This document shows, one piece after another, positions 1-7,337 of a DNA stretch of 25,000 nucleotides. The notes below the pieces were generated by a model. The model was not told the DNA's origin. It did no database searches and worked only from the letters and a program-made list of their open reading frames with translations. Positions within the stretch are counted from its first letter, which is position 1, and every line of letters starts with the position of its first letter. The stretch is from Symbiodinium natans (lineage: Eukaryota; Sar; Dinophyceae; Suessiales; Symbiodiniaceae). The stretch lies in the NCBI GenBank assembly GCA_905221605.1, contig CAJNDS010002124.1:427421-452420 (forward strand), read 5' to 3'. Position numbers and translations under genes: made by a program.

Positions 1-345
1 GTTTAGGGTTTTGGGGTTTAGGGTTTAGGGTTAGGGTGTAAAAGGGGTTTAGGGTGTTTAGGGTGTATGGTTTAGGGTATAGCTATAGGGGCTTTAGGGT
101 GACCAGGGCGAAGAGTTTAGTCGGTTTAGTGTCTTTTGTTGTAGGCCTCTATGTGTTTTCGGGTTTGGGGGGGGTGCTTGCTTGTAGGGGCTTTGTGTTT
201 TCGTTCAGGGCGCACAGGTCTTATGGGGGTTTAGGGCTTACGGGGGTTCTACCGTTTCGGGCGGACTTGAAGTTGAGGGGGCTTAGGGTGTAAGGTTTGG
301 GGCTTAGGGTTTAGGGTTCGGGTTTAAGAATCAGAGTTTAGTGTT
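1..345 (+). repeat. Degenerate TTTAGGG telomere-like tract, G-rich on +
   Basis: The stretch is built of TTTAGGG heptamers with many substitutions and insertions (GTTTAGGG, TTTTGGGG, GCTTAGGG). The G-rich strand is +, which points the telomeric 3' direction into the window rather than away from its left edge. A simple left chromosome end would show CCCTAAA on +. Reading frames across it are translations of the repeat, not genes. Confidence 0.9.
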
Positions 346-640
346 TAGGGTGCAGGGATTGGCTGGTTTCGGGCTCAGGGTGTGTATTGAGTACGTAGGT
401 CTCGTACGTAAGGAAGGAAGTAATTTCGGTGACCTGAAGCTGAGGGTGTTGAACCTAACAACTAAGCTCCCTGACCCCTCAGAGTGGGTTTGTAGGTTCT
501 TTGGGTTTGTTGTGGTTTCGCTACGGCCTAAATCTTAAACCCATCCCCTAAACCCTTGTCATTGTTGTTTTGCTTCTGGGGCTCCTGGTTCAAGGCTGCA
601 CCCTAAGCGCTAAATCCCCAGATCCTTTGAGGGCCGAGGG
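346..640. other. Low-content spacer with weak telomere-like words
   Basis: Here the TTTAGGG pattern decays into mixed sequence with a few words such as CCCCTAAACCC near 545-557. A 65-codon open frame at 341-538 begins in repeat-derived sequence and has no splice or domain support. I see no gene. Confidence 0.4.
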
Positions 641-661
641 GGCTTCCGGGTTACTTGAACA

Positions 662-906
662 ATGATGGGGCGACAAAACAATGTCGACGACCCGGAGCTA
701 CTCCTGGCAGTCCACCGCAGGCGTACAGTGGCAACGGTGCGGCGTTTCTCGGATTTCGCGACTTTGTATTCGCACTTCCCGCATTGATTCTTCAAGCTCC
801 TGGATGCCTCCCGCGATGAGATGGAGTCGGTGTGGCGATTCTTGCTTCGACAGGAACAGCCTTGCCACAATGCCAGCAAGCTCTATCCTTTGAAAGCGTT
901 GACAAG
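662..906 (+). pseudogene. PX-domain-like fragment with an in-frame TGA
   Basis: One frame (starting ATG-ATG at 662) reads through to 906 with a single stop, TGA at 785-787. Before it lies TVATVRRFSDFATLYSHFP, which fits the core of PX (phox homology) domains, where an R-R-Y/F-S-D-F motif contacts phosphoinositides. After it the same frame continues with FFKLLDASRDEMESV and ends at ACAAG, directly followed by GTTTAGGG repeats. PX domains bring proteins such as sorting nexins to endosomal membranes; that role is family knowledge, not shown here. A full PX domain is about 110-130 residues, so this is partial. The stop suggests a decayed copy, though an unseen intron or sequencing error is possible. 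Confidence 0.4.
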
Positions 907-1078
907 GTTTAGGGTTTAGGCTTTAGGGTTTAGGGTTTAGGGTTTAGGGTTTAGGGTTTAGGGTTAGGGTTTAGGGTTTAGGGTTTAGGGTTTAGGGTTT
1001 AGGGTTTAGGGTTTAGGGTTTAGGGTTTAGGGTTTAGGGTTTAGGGTTTAGGGTTTAGGGTTAGGGTTTAGGGTTTAG
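907..1078 (+). repeat. Near-perfect TTTAGGG array, G-rich on +
   Basis: About 24 heptamers, mostly perfect, with two TTAGGG 6-mers and one GCTTTAGGG variant. It lies exactly between the PX-like fragment (ending ACAAG) and the next coding-like island (starting GGGCACTGC). It begins GT and its last usable acceptor is TTTAG at 1074-1078, so it has intron-like ends. However, the phases of the two flanks do not match in the frames I favour. Confidence 0.9.
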
Positions 1079-1178
1079 GGGCACTGCTACCGCGAGGTGA
1101 TGACTTACTGCGAGGAAAGGCGAGTCTGCAAGATTCTGAAAGTCTGGGGCTCCTCTTGGGAGGTCTCCCAGGCCGAGG
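1079..1178 (+). CDS. Coding-like island (exon) between two telomeric tracts
   Basis: The segment follows TTTAG and ends CGAGG before GTTTAGGG. Two frames are open over its full length. One (codons from 1081: ALLPRGDDLLRGKASL...) ends in phase 2 and joins in frame to the next island at 1241 if the 62-nt telomeric tract is removed. The other (HCYREVMTYCEE...) has slightly better purine-first codons but does not join. No family recognised. It may be a truncated exon captured at the chromosome end, or an exon of a live gene with telomeric introns. Confidence 0.35.
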
Positions 1179-1240
1179 GTTTAGGGTTTAGGGTTTAGGG
1201 TTTAGGATTTAGGGTTTAGGGTTTAGGGTTTAGGGTTTAG
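1179..1240 (+). repeat. 62-nt TTTAGGG tract that could be a GT-AG intron
   Basis: It begins GTTTAGGG and ends GGGTTTAG, so the repeat supplies both GT and AG ends. It consists of about nine TTTAGGG units with one variant (TTTAGGA). Left intact it puts TAG stops in frame. Removed, the reading frame of 1079-1178 continues into 1241-1306. Confidence 0.7.
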
Positions 1241-1306
1241 AGCCCCCGATCTGAAAGACCTGGTCCGCGCTTGGCTCGCCGACCCGTCCAGGGCTGGTAG
1301 GACCTT
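1241..1306 (+). CDS. Coding-like island ending at a GTAAGT donor
   Basis: It starts immediately after TTTAG and stays open as PDLKDLVRAWLADPSRAG until ACCTT|GTAAGT at 1307, a textbook 5' splice site. The phase at its start (one extra base) fits the phase-2 end of 1079-1178. The stretch is hydrophilic and probably helical; no family recognised. The good donor implies a genomic, intron-containing exon rather than a processed copy. Confidence 0.4.
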
Positions 1307-1393
1307 GTAAGTTGTTCCCTAGAAACTGCAGCCCCAAACAACACTCTGTACCCCACATTCCCTAAGCCATAACTGCTAACCTACTTCCCCGCT

Positions 1394-1412
1394 CCCCCCC
1401 CCCCCCCCCCCC
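1394..1412. repeat. Poly-C run (19 C)
   Basis: An uninterrupted run of 19 C lies within a 130-bp spacer (1307-1437) where I see no gene. Homopolymer length is assembly-dependent. Confidence 0.8.
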
Positions 1413-1437
1413 AAAAGAAGTCGTAAAACCGCTCAAC

Positions 1438-1476
1438 CCTCAAGCCTAAACCCTAAACCCTAAACCCTAAACCCCA
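1438..1476 (-). repeat. Short CCCTAAA tract (G-rich on -)
   Basis: About five CCTAAAC units lie in the opposite orientation to the tracts at 907-1240 and 1600-1762. Orientation switches within a few hundred bases. Confidence 0.85.
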
Positions 1477-1487
1477 AAAAGTTGTAG

Positions 1488-1593
1488 CTCTCAAAAAATA
1501 CCTGTCGAGAACTGTCACCAATGGCTCAGGCACGAGCTTGGCCTGTCAGCATCCTTCAATCAGGACCCGGAGCAGAAGGTGCCCAGCAAAGGG
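1488..1593 (+). CDS. Coding-like island, copy 1 of an inverted exon pair
   Basis: Open from a TTGTAG acceptor to AAAGGG|GTGTAAGG. It reads ENCHQWLRHELGLS followed by SFNQDPEQKVPSKG. The core FNQDPEQKV is repeated on the opposite strand at 2196-2311 (FNQDPEQKVTSK). The core of about 40 bases (from 1553) is nearly identical between copies, with changes at few positions. Both copies are followed on their own sense strand by TTTAGGG repeats. No family recognised. Conservation of the frame between copies supports coding origin. Confidence 0.45.
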
Positions 1594-1599
1594 GTGTAA

Positions 1600-1762
1600 G
1601 GTTTAGCGGTTAGGGTTTAGGGTTTAGGGTTTAGGGTTTAGGGTTTAGGGTTTAGGGTTTAGGGTTTAGGGTTTAGGGTTTAGGGTTTGGGGTTTGGGGT
1701 TTAGCGCAAGTTTAGGGTTTAGGGTTTTGGGTTTAGGGTTTAGGGTTTAGGCTTTAGGGCCG
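1600..1762 (+). repeat. TTTAGGG array, G-rich on +
   Basis: About 20 heptamers, perfect from roughly 1615 to 1686 and then degenerate (TTTGGGG, TTTTGGG, GCTTTAGGG). Confidence 0.9.
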
Positions 1763-1797
1763 TGCCCTCCTACAAGGGTCTAGTTTTTTCTCTCCAG

Positions 1798-1884
1798 GTT
1801 CTTGAGTTGCGGGATGAACCTTTATTGCACCGGGGCAGAGGCTCAGCCACTGCGTGCGGGTTGTGGTGCGGGCGGGTGCCCTAA
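1798..1884 (+). CDS. Possible exon after a pyrimidine-rich acceptor
   Basis: A good 3' splice site (TTTTTTCTCTCCAG ending at 1797) is followed by an open frame, VLELRDEPLLHRGRG..., up to a stop at about 1885. The minus strand over the same bases is also open, so the strand is not certain. No family recognised. Confidence 0.25.
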   Translation, partial: VLELRDEPLLHRGRGSATACGLWCGRVP

Positions 1885-1974
1885 TATGCCTTCTCAACCT
1901 ACAAGCCCGACCCTAACCATGAAAAGCCTGGGAAGCACTGGACCTCAAATCTCGTAAACTCGAAGCACTATAGA

Positions 1975-2195
1975 CCCTAATTAAGCCCTACGTGTCCTAA
2001 ACCCTAGCCCCGACACTTCAAACCTGAGGCCCTAAACCCCGAAATCCTAAACACTGAGTTTTTCAAGCCCTAAGCCCAAAATCGCAGACCATAGAACCCG
2101 AGTCCTAGGGCCTCGAACCCTAGACGCTAAACCCGAAACCCTAAACCCTCAACCTTAAACCCTAAACCCTAAACCCTAAACCCTAAACCCTAAAC
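1975..2195 (-). repeat. CCCTAAA tract, degenerate then perfect (G-rich on -)
   Basis: Degenerate CCCTAAA-like words from about 1975 sharpen into perfect CCCTAAA units at 2154-2195. On the minus strand the tract begins GTTTAGGG exactly at the end of the exon-like island 2311-2196. Confidence 0.85.
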
Positions 2196-2311
2196 CCTTT
2201 GCTGGTCACCTTCTGCTCCGGGTCTTGATTGAAGCGGCTACGCATGACAGGTGCCATGGTTGGAGCACCTGGCGCCGGTCTACTGCCACACGTCCGAGGC
2301 AGCTTTTTTGC
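2196..2311 (-). CDS. Coding-like island, copy 2 of an inverted exon pair
   Basis: Minus-strand acceptor CCCTCACAG, then an open frame of 38 codons (KKLPRTCGSRPAPGAP...SRFNQDPEQKVTSK) ending AAAGG|GTTTAGGG. The C-terminal half matches the plus-strand island 1488-1593; the N-terminal half does not align well. As on the plus strand, the exon end abuts a telomeric tract whose G-rich strand is the exon's sense strand. No family recognised. Confidence 0.4.
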
Positions 2312-2333
2312 CTGTGAGGGACCCAAATCTTTG

Positions 2334-3315
2334 AGGGTTTGGAGTTTAGGGTTTAGGGTTTAGGGTCCACATTGGGGATGTATATGTCCCTACACATACA
2401 CATATGTATATATATATATGTATCTGTAGATGCATGCTAGTCCTGTGGCTCAACGGTTTTTTCCTTGTCAGCAACCTTGGTTCAGGGTAAGCTTCAAGCA
2501 GCCCAATGCCACACAGCTTTGCAGCCCTACACCCTGTGACACTGGGCCCGATCCTCAAGGGCCCCAAGCCCCGAACCACATAGAGTTTAGGGCTTAGGGT
2601 TTAGCACTTTAGGGTTTAGGGTCCGGGGTTCAGGGTTGAGGGTACACTAAACCAAACCCCTACACCCTAACCCTAAAACCCCTGACGCCAGGCCTCTCTC
2701 CAGCGTGGCCCGTGGCTTCGGAGATGATTGGACACGGAGTTGTCATGTGTGCTGTTTAGGTTTTAGGGTTTGGGATTCAGGGTGTTTAGGTTCAGGTAGT
2801 TTATAGGTTCAGGGTTGCGGGTCCAATTTTCGGTGAACCTAAAGAATCGTATCCCTGCACCCTAAACCTTAAACCCTTACGCCCCTATCACCCTGAGACA
2901 AGTCAGCCCCACGCCCCTGGAAGAATCCAACCCAGCATCCCAATCCCAAACTCATGCCTAACCACTGAACTTAACCCTTGGAAGCCCCTTTAAACCGAAC
3001 AGGGCACCCTAAACCCAAAACCCAAAACCCAAAACCCTAAACCCTAAACCCTATACCCTTAACCCTCAGAGCTGTCTGTGCCCAGGTGGCAGCACCTCCG
3101 GGGCTTCGTGGAGCAAAGCGCATTTTGATGGAATTCGCGCGTTGGAAGGGGGGTTCTCTCCGACCTCTACCAAAACCCTTGGTCTAAACACGCCAAAACC
3201 CCCTAGAAAAAGCCCAAAACCCCACACCCCAAAGCCCTAAACCCCTAAAACCCTAAAATAAGCCCAAAACCCTACACCCCAAACCCCTAAACCCCGAAAC
3301 CCTGAGCCCTAAATA
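2334..3315. repeat. Mixed-orientation degenerate telomere-like blocks with short spacers
   Basis: Blocks alternate: TTTAGGG-like at 2334-2366, 2583-2645 and 2755-2825; CCCTAAA-like at 2646-2680, 2858-3065 and 3170-3315. A (TA)n/(CATA) microsatellite lies at 2388-2425. Spacers at 2436-2580, 2690-2750 and 3066-3160 have short open frames. Examples are ARGFGDDW after CTCTCTCCAG near 2694 and PRWQHLRGFVEQ near 3080. None is long enough to call. Confidence 0.75.
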
Positions 3316-3540
3316 TGGTTTAGTCTGGGGTTCCATCTATGGGCCCTTAATTTGGGCCCCTTGTTATAGAGCCCTTATAGACACTACATAGGATAAGGGG
3401 CCTTACCCCGAAACAAGGGGTAAGGGACCATACTGCGGGCCGGTGGTTCTAACCTTAGGTTAGGTTAGGGGGGCGGGGGGGGGGGGGGGGACTATAATGC
3501 CTGTCAAGGACTGTATTAAGGCCTGCCAGTATAAGGGAGA
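3316..3540. other. Unique spacer with a 16-G run
   Basis: Non-repetitive DNA with a short stem-like ATAAGGGGCCTTA region and a G run at 3475-3490. No gene, RNA or repeat recognised. Confidence 0.4.
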
Positions 3541-3544
3541 ACAT

Positions 3545-3805
3545 CTCAGGGTTGAGGGTTTTGGGTGCACCTGGATCTTTGGGGTGTGTAGGGTTCAGAG
3601 CTTGCGGGTTTAGGGGGTTTAGGAGTTGGCGTTTAGGATTTGGGGTTTATAGCTTAAGGGGTTTTAGGGGTTTAGGGTTTGGTTTCGTGTTTAGGTTTGA
3701 TAGTTCAGGGAGCCCTTTTTAATGGATAGGTCACAGGGGTTTGGGCTTAGAGGTTTTGGGGTTGACGTGTTCCAACAGGTTTAGGGGTTTAGGGGTTTGG
3801 GAGTT
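3545..3805 (+). repeat. Degenerate TTTAGGG tract, G-rich on +
   Basis: Words such as GGGTTTAGGGG, TTTAGGAG and TTTGGGG recur, heavily diverged. A spacer without recognisable content follows (3806-3934). Confidence 0.75.
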
Positions 3806-3934
3806 TGTGGTCTATTTTCCCCTTCGCCTGTGGCTTGAGAACCCCTGGAAAGGTGAGATAGGAAACGTTGGCCTCGCCTTCAGCATGCCGGCTGTCTTTG
3901 TCTAGAGCCGAATGTTGTACAGCAATTAAGGGGC

Positions 3935-4335
3935 TCCCCAAAATCCCTAAACCCTGAACCCTAAACCCTGAACCCTGAACCCTAAGCCCTAAACCCTAAA
4001 CCCTAAGCCTTAAACCCCAAACCCGTCCTTGAATCTTGACAGGTTCAGACCAACGAGCCCCTAAACTCTAAACCCTGAAATGCCTAAACCCTAAACCTAA
4101 ACCCTAAACCCTAAACCCTAAACCCTAAACCCCAAACCCGAAACCCTGACAAGCCTCTGAGTCCCGGATTGCTTTGAGGCCTAAGCCCTGGACCGTGAAT
4201 TCTTTGAACCCTGAAAGCCCTCAACCCCAGTACCCGAACACCCTCTTGGGTCTAGAGTTTAGGGTCTGTAGGGTTTTGGGATACCCTAAACCCTGAAACC
4301 TGAAAGCCCTGAACCCTGAAAGCTCTGAACCCTGA
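3935..4335 (-). repeat. CCCTAAA/CCCTGAA tract (G-rich on -)
   Basis: Perfect CCCTAAA stretches (about 4096-4135) sit among CCCTGAA variants. The 61-codon minus-strand open frame over its right end (4221-4406) is largely repeat translation. Confidence 0.8.
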
Positions 4336-4640
4336 AACCCTGGTCCCGAAGTCGCCTTGTTCGTGCAGCGCATGCCCTCGACGAATTGCTGAGCCTGGAG
4401 CCCCATAGTAGGGAATCATCCATAGTCATAATGGCAGCACTGAAAGGAATAGTAATAGTACATATTCAGGGCAAGGGCACTTGTAACAGTAGCAGTAGTA
4501 CAGCTTTGAGGGCAAGAATGATGGCCTGAAGACGATTTGTCACTTCGCCATGGGTCGGCATGCATCTCTCTGGCGAGAAGCCTGCGGTCAACAGCGAAGT
4601 CTGTATCACGTGCATCCAGAGGGGGTGTAGGGTTTAGTTT
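4336..4640. other. Unique island, possible short plus-strand exon at 4339-4406
   Basis: A plus-strand frame reads SRSRLVRAAHALDELLSLEPH up to a possible GTAGGG donor at about 4406, then continues open to about 4531 with less coding-like composition. No domain, and no clear acceptor. Apart from this I see nothing in the interval. Confidence 0.25.
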
Positions 4641-4647
4641 TGGGGGT

Positions 4648-5432
4648 TTAGGGGGGGGAGACTATATTCGTTCTTATTTGGGCATATGAATGAATCGTTT
4701 GGGAATCTGGGTCACGACATCCCTCCTGGACCCTCGTAGCTAGGCACATGGACGGCTCGGATGCTCGCAGTGGCAGGGCCACATCGCGATCACGTGGCGG
4801 TTGCGTAGCGCGCCCTTGTGGGTTTGGGGAGGGCTTGCCTTAAACCCTAAACCCTAAACCCTAAACCCTAAACCCTAAACCCTAAACCCTAAACCCTAAA
4901 CCCAATATCCTGACCCTGTGGTTGTAGGGCTGGATGTCGGGTGGTGATTGCGACGCAGCCTCCTGCATGTCCGAAAGCTCTGCACAGTTCAGTGTACTAT
5001 GTGGGTCGGAATAATTACTAACCCTTATGGGCCCTTAGGAACTCCAGGCCACAGGCTCTAAGCCCCCAATCCCCAAACCCTGACAGACCCGATACCCTAA
5101 ACCAAAAAACGGTCCCTTCTAGACTTTCCCATGTGGTCTTGCTCCTTGCTTGGTTGTCTTCGAAGCGGGTTGTCTGTCGACCGTGGGGACAAATCTGCTA
5201 AGGGCCTAACCCCCAACTTCACCTGATCACCGCTGACGCATTCAAGCCGCCTAACAAAATGCTGTTCCGTGGGTGAACACCCACACTTGACAAGCAGACC
5301 CAATGTCATGCCACCTGAGCACTCTGGCGTGAATGGCGCGGCTGCACTTCGAGTTTCAATATCAGGGTCCTCAGGGAACACAACTTCGCAGACGCCACCA
5401 TGAGGCACGTACCGACCTGGTCCGTCAACGCC
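4648..5432 (-). CDS. Three-exon minus-strand gene with telomere-repeat introns, product unknown
   Basis: Exons on the minus strand: 5432-5111, 5033-4902 and 4838-4648 (stop TAA at 4650-4648). Exon 1 follows an AGCTAG acceptor and runs 107 codons (CEVVFPEDPD, PECSGGMTLGLLVKCGC, ending GKSRRD). Exon 2 (AELSDMQEAASQ) and exon 3 (MCLATRVQEGC) are also fully open. Phases match at both junctions: 1/1 across the 77-nt intron 5110-5034 and 1/1 across the 63-nt intron 4901-4839. Intron 2 is nine TTTAGGG units; intron 1 is degenerate telomere-like sequence. The protein is Cys-containing and hydrophilic, with no recognised family or signal peptide. The true 5' end is not seen; upstream exons probably lie beyond 5432. 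The terminal stop falls in G/T-rich telomere-like sequence, so the 3' end may be truncated. Confidence 0.5.
4839..4901 (-). repeat. Perfect CCCTAAA array, candidate 63-nt telomeric intron
   Basis: On the minus strand it starts G|GTTTAGGG, contains nine heptamers and ends GGGTTTAAG. The terminal TTTAAG is the only departure from the repeat and gives the AG acceptor. Flanking frames are open and phase-compatible (G + GC making a Gly codon). Reading through it would meet TAG. Confidence 0.8.
5034..5110 (-). repeat. 77-nt degenerate telomere-like intron candidate
   Basis: On the minus strand it runs GTTTTTTGGTTTAGGGTATC ... CCTAAG, with GGTTTAGGG and GGGTTTGGGG remnants. It joins 5432-5111 to 5033-4902 in phase (C + GG making an Arg codon). 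It resembles an aged version of the tract at 4839-4901. Confidence 0.5.
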
Positions 5433-5521
5433 CTAGCTAAATGTGGCCTGTAGACAGAATACTCTACCTCGCGTGATACTGAAGTACGTACCATGCACTC
5501 GTTCTATGCCCACATCCCTAA
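5433..5521. other. Spacer upstream of the minus-strand gene
   Basis: A second minus-strand frame (5494-5306) overlaps here. It could carry an additional 5' exon (for example around VSREVEYSVYRP), but there is no decisive splice site. Confidence 0.25.
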
Positions 5522-5790
5522 ACGCCAGACTCTGAACCCTCAACCCTCAGCGTTTGGGGTTCCCTACGCCCCCAACCCTAGTGGGCTTCAACGGCCCTCT
5601 GCCCCAAACCCCAAGGTCCAAAAGCAAAAGCAACAACCAACATCCGAAAACCGCACACCCTGAACCCTCAACCCTAACTAATCCACAGCCAACATCCCAA
5701 AACCCTATACCCTGAACCCTCAACCCTAAACAATCCACAACCAACATCCCAAAACCCTCAGCCCTAAACCCTAAACCCTTGATCCTGTTC
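5522..5790 (-). repeat. CCCTAAA-derived tract with a 52-bp tandem repeat
   Basis: Degenerate CCCTAAA/CCCTCAA words. Within it a 52-bp unit (AACCAACATCCCAAAACCCT...ATCCAC) occurs at 5635-5686 and 5687-5738, with a partial third copy from 5739. This is a higher-order repeat built from telomeric variants. The overlapping minus-strand open frame is a repeat translation. Confidence 0.8.
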
Positions 5791-6060
5791 ATCCGGCTTG
5801 GGCTTGGGCAACGTATAGATCCATATCAAGTGTTCAGGTGCGGAAAGTCCCCTTACAACCTCAAGTTTTTGTTGCTTCCCCCTTAGACTTCTCCGCCTCA
5901 ACCTTTAAACTCTAAATGTTCACCCTATGCCCTAAACCCTAAACCTTAAACTTATCAAAATCCAAGAGGAATGCATGCCTAGGCCTATGTGAAGGTAGCA
6001 CGTGGGCAAGGAATGTATGGTACGAGGCGGTTGGCGGTCGAGCGCGCGCGATGCAAACAT
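5791..6060. other. Transition out of the telomeric mosaic
   Basis: Unique DNA with a last short CCCTAAACCCTAAACC piece at about 5930-5946. No gene seen. It is the left part of the boundary between the minus-strand gene and the plus-strand genes. Confidence 0.35.
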
Positions 6061-6250
6061 AAGGTGCGGGCAACGCGCGCGATGTGCGCGCGTGGCCTGC
6101 GCGTGGTGCGCGCGCGGATCGCGCATCGTGCGCGTGCAGTGCGCGCAGCGTGCACGTGCAGTGCGCGCAGCGTGCACGTGCAGTGCGCACAACGTGCGCG
6201 TGCAGTGCGCGCAGTGTGCGCGTGCAGTGCGCGCCTAGTGTGCGTGCATT
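6061..6250. repeat. GC-rich 22-bp tandem repeat (GTGCGCGTGCAGTGCGCGCA)
   Basis: Five aligned 22-bp units at 6128-6149, 6150-6171, 6172-6193, 6194-6215 and 6216-6237, plus a partial unit. They are preceded by less regular CG/CA-rich sequence from about 6040. Each unit has a GTGCAGTGCGC core. Alanine/arginine/cysteine-rich open frames on both strands are translations of the repeat. The same vocabulary recurs at 20376-20530 and 20640-20820. Confidence 0.9.
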
Positions 6251-6647
6251 CGAGGCGTGCAGATGCCAGAAGTAATTACAGATGGCTGACTGTAGTTAGT
6301 TACTTAGAGTTGAAGTTAGCCCACGGTCTTGTGTGAGTCACTGTGAGACCTTACGTTAGCCGCTGGGATTTCTCCAGCTCCAAATCACTTAAGTTACTTA
6401 AGTAACTTAAGTCTCAAGTCTCAAATCAAATTGAAGGTTAACTTAACTTTAAACTTTAAACTTTAAAGTTTCAATTAAATCAAATCAACTTTAAAAATTT
6501 AAAAAGCCGTTGAGCTCTCGCGCGCGCTCAGAGCCATGACATGTGATGTCGTTGATGTCATGTGGATCCAGCTTCGGGAATGCTGTCACATGACTCATGA
6601 CCCGTGCGTAGCAGGTAGACAAGCAAAACAATGTAAACTCAACGCAG
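6251..6647. other. AT-rich intergenic DNA with inverted ACTTAAGT words
   Basis: ACTTAAGTTACTTAAGTAAC-type palindromic words at 6388-6412 are followed by repeated TTTAAACTTTAAAC at 6440-6470. This may be the upstream region of the plus-strand exon chain. No promoter motif can be named. Confidence 0.35.
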
Positions 6648-6753
6648 TTGAAAGCTACTTCTCTCACTCCTGGCTCACAATGGGTCATGGCGGCTACGCA
6701 CTGGGCGTCTGATGATCGACTTGGTGCCGTCTCGAGATTGCGCTCTCTAACCG
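6648..6753 (+). CDS. Exon of unknown plus-strand gene A (first seen)
   Basis: Follows an AACGCAG acceptor, is open for 35 codons (SLTPGSQWVMAATHWASDD) and ends ACCG|GTAAGT, a strong donor. Its phase-1 end joins exactly to 6849-6959 across a 95-nt intron. Upstream exons are likely but not resolved. A 107-codon minus-strand frame over the same bases (6814-6491) is rejected because the plus strand has matching splice sites. No family recognised. Confidence 0.55.
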
Positions 6754-6848
6754 GTAAGTTCCTGGCCGGTAGCTCCTTGATTGCACGATTGTCACAAGCC
6801 CAAGAGACCACCACTGATTGACACTGCTACTCGAATTTGTTTGCTGAG

Positions 6849-6959
6849 GTCGACAGTTGCAATCGCTGAAGCGGCGTGAGGCATTTACAACTGCCCGGTA
6901 CAGGACAGGATATGCCTTCAGCTCTTGTTGTTTCATGAGCAGTTGCGCTGAGCTTCCAT
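6849..6959 (+). CDS. Exon of gene A
   Basis: Acceptor TTGCTGAG, donor CCAT|GTAAGA. It encodes RQLQSLKRREAFTTARYRTG followed by a Cys/Ser-rich end. Phase 1 at both ends. Basic helical N-terminal part. No family recognised. Confidence 0.55.
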
Positions 6960-7030
6960 GTAAGATTGATTATAAAATTCAATTTTAATTTTAATATATT
7001 CAATTGATTTCATTATTTCATTCGCTGAAG

Positions 7031-7177
7031 ACAATTCCAGATCCACACCACCTGCTGCCCCGCTTAAGATTCCAGGAGCTTTGTGGAACAACACGCTGTT
7101 CGCAAATGTGACGAAGCAGTTGCGCTGGGAGCTGATCGCAAAGGCCGATGCAGGACCGGGGTTGCCGGTCGCGGGCA
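7031..7177 (+). CDS. Exon of gene A
   Basis: Open with strongly purine-first codons: STPPAAPLKIPGALWNNTLF, then KQLRWELIAKADAG. The start at a CTGAAG acceptor makes it join in phase to the previous exon. The proposed end GGCA|GTACAAG is phase 1. Minus-strand frames here are shadows. No family recognised. Confidence 0.6.
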
Positions 7178-7337
7178 GTACAAGACATGGACAACACACA
7201 TGATGCTTCGTGCTTCGTTCCTGGCTTGCAATGAATCACAGTGACTGTGCATACTGTTTGTGCCAGTGACACAGTTGCGCAAAGCCGGCGAAAGCACATA
7301 TCACAGTGTCACATCTCACGTGTCACACGTCGCACAG

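Noticed and set aside
1-350. True chromosome terminus at the left edge
   Set aside because: The repeat orientation (G-rich strand on +) and its degeneration do not fit a simple left telomere.
54-538. Open frames of 79 and 65 codons on + (FRVYGLG..., FRVQGLAG...)
   Set aside because: They are translations of degenerate TTTAGGG repeats, rich in G/V/F/R/L, without splice sites or domains.
2430-2580. Possible tRNA because of GTGGCTCAACGG and GGTTCAGGG words
   Set aside because: No acceptor stem or anticodon arm can be formed around them at proper spacing.
5932-6336. Several overlapping open frames on both strands rich in Ala/Arg/Cys/His
   Set aside because: They translate the GC-rich 22-bp tandem repeat in all frames, as expected for a repeat lacking A/T-rich stop codons.
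6491-7299. Minus-strand frames of 77-107 codons
   Set aside because: Plus-strand exons over the same bases have matching donors, acceptors and phases; the minus frames do not.
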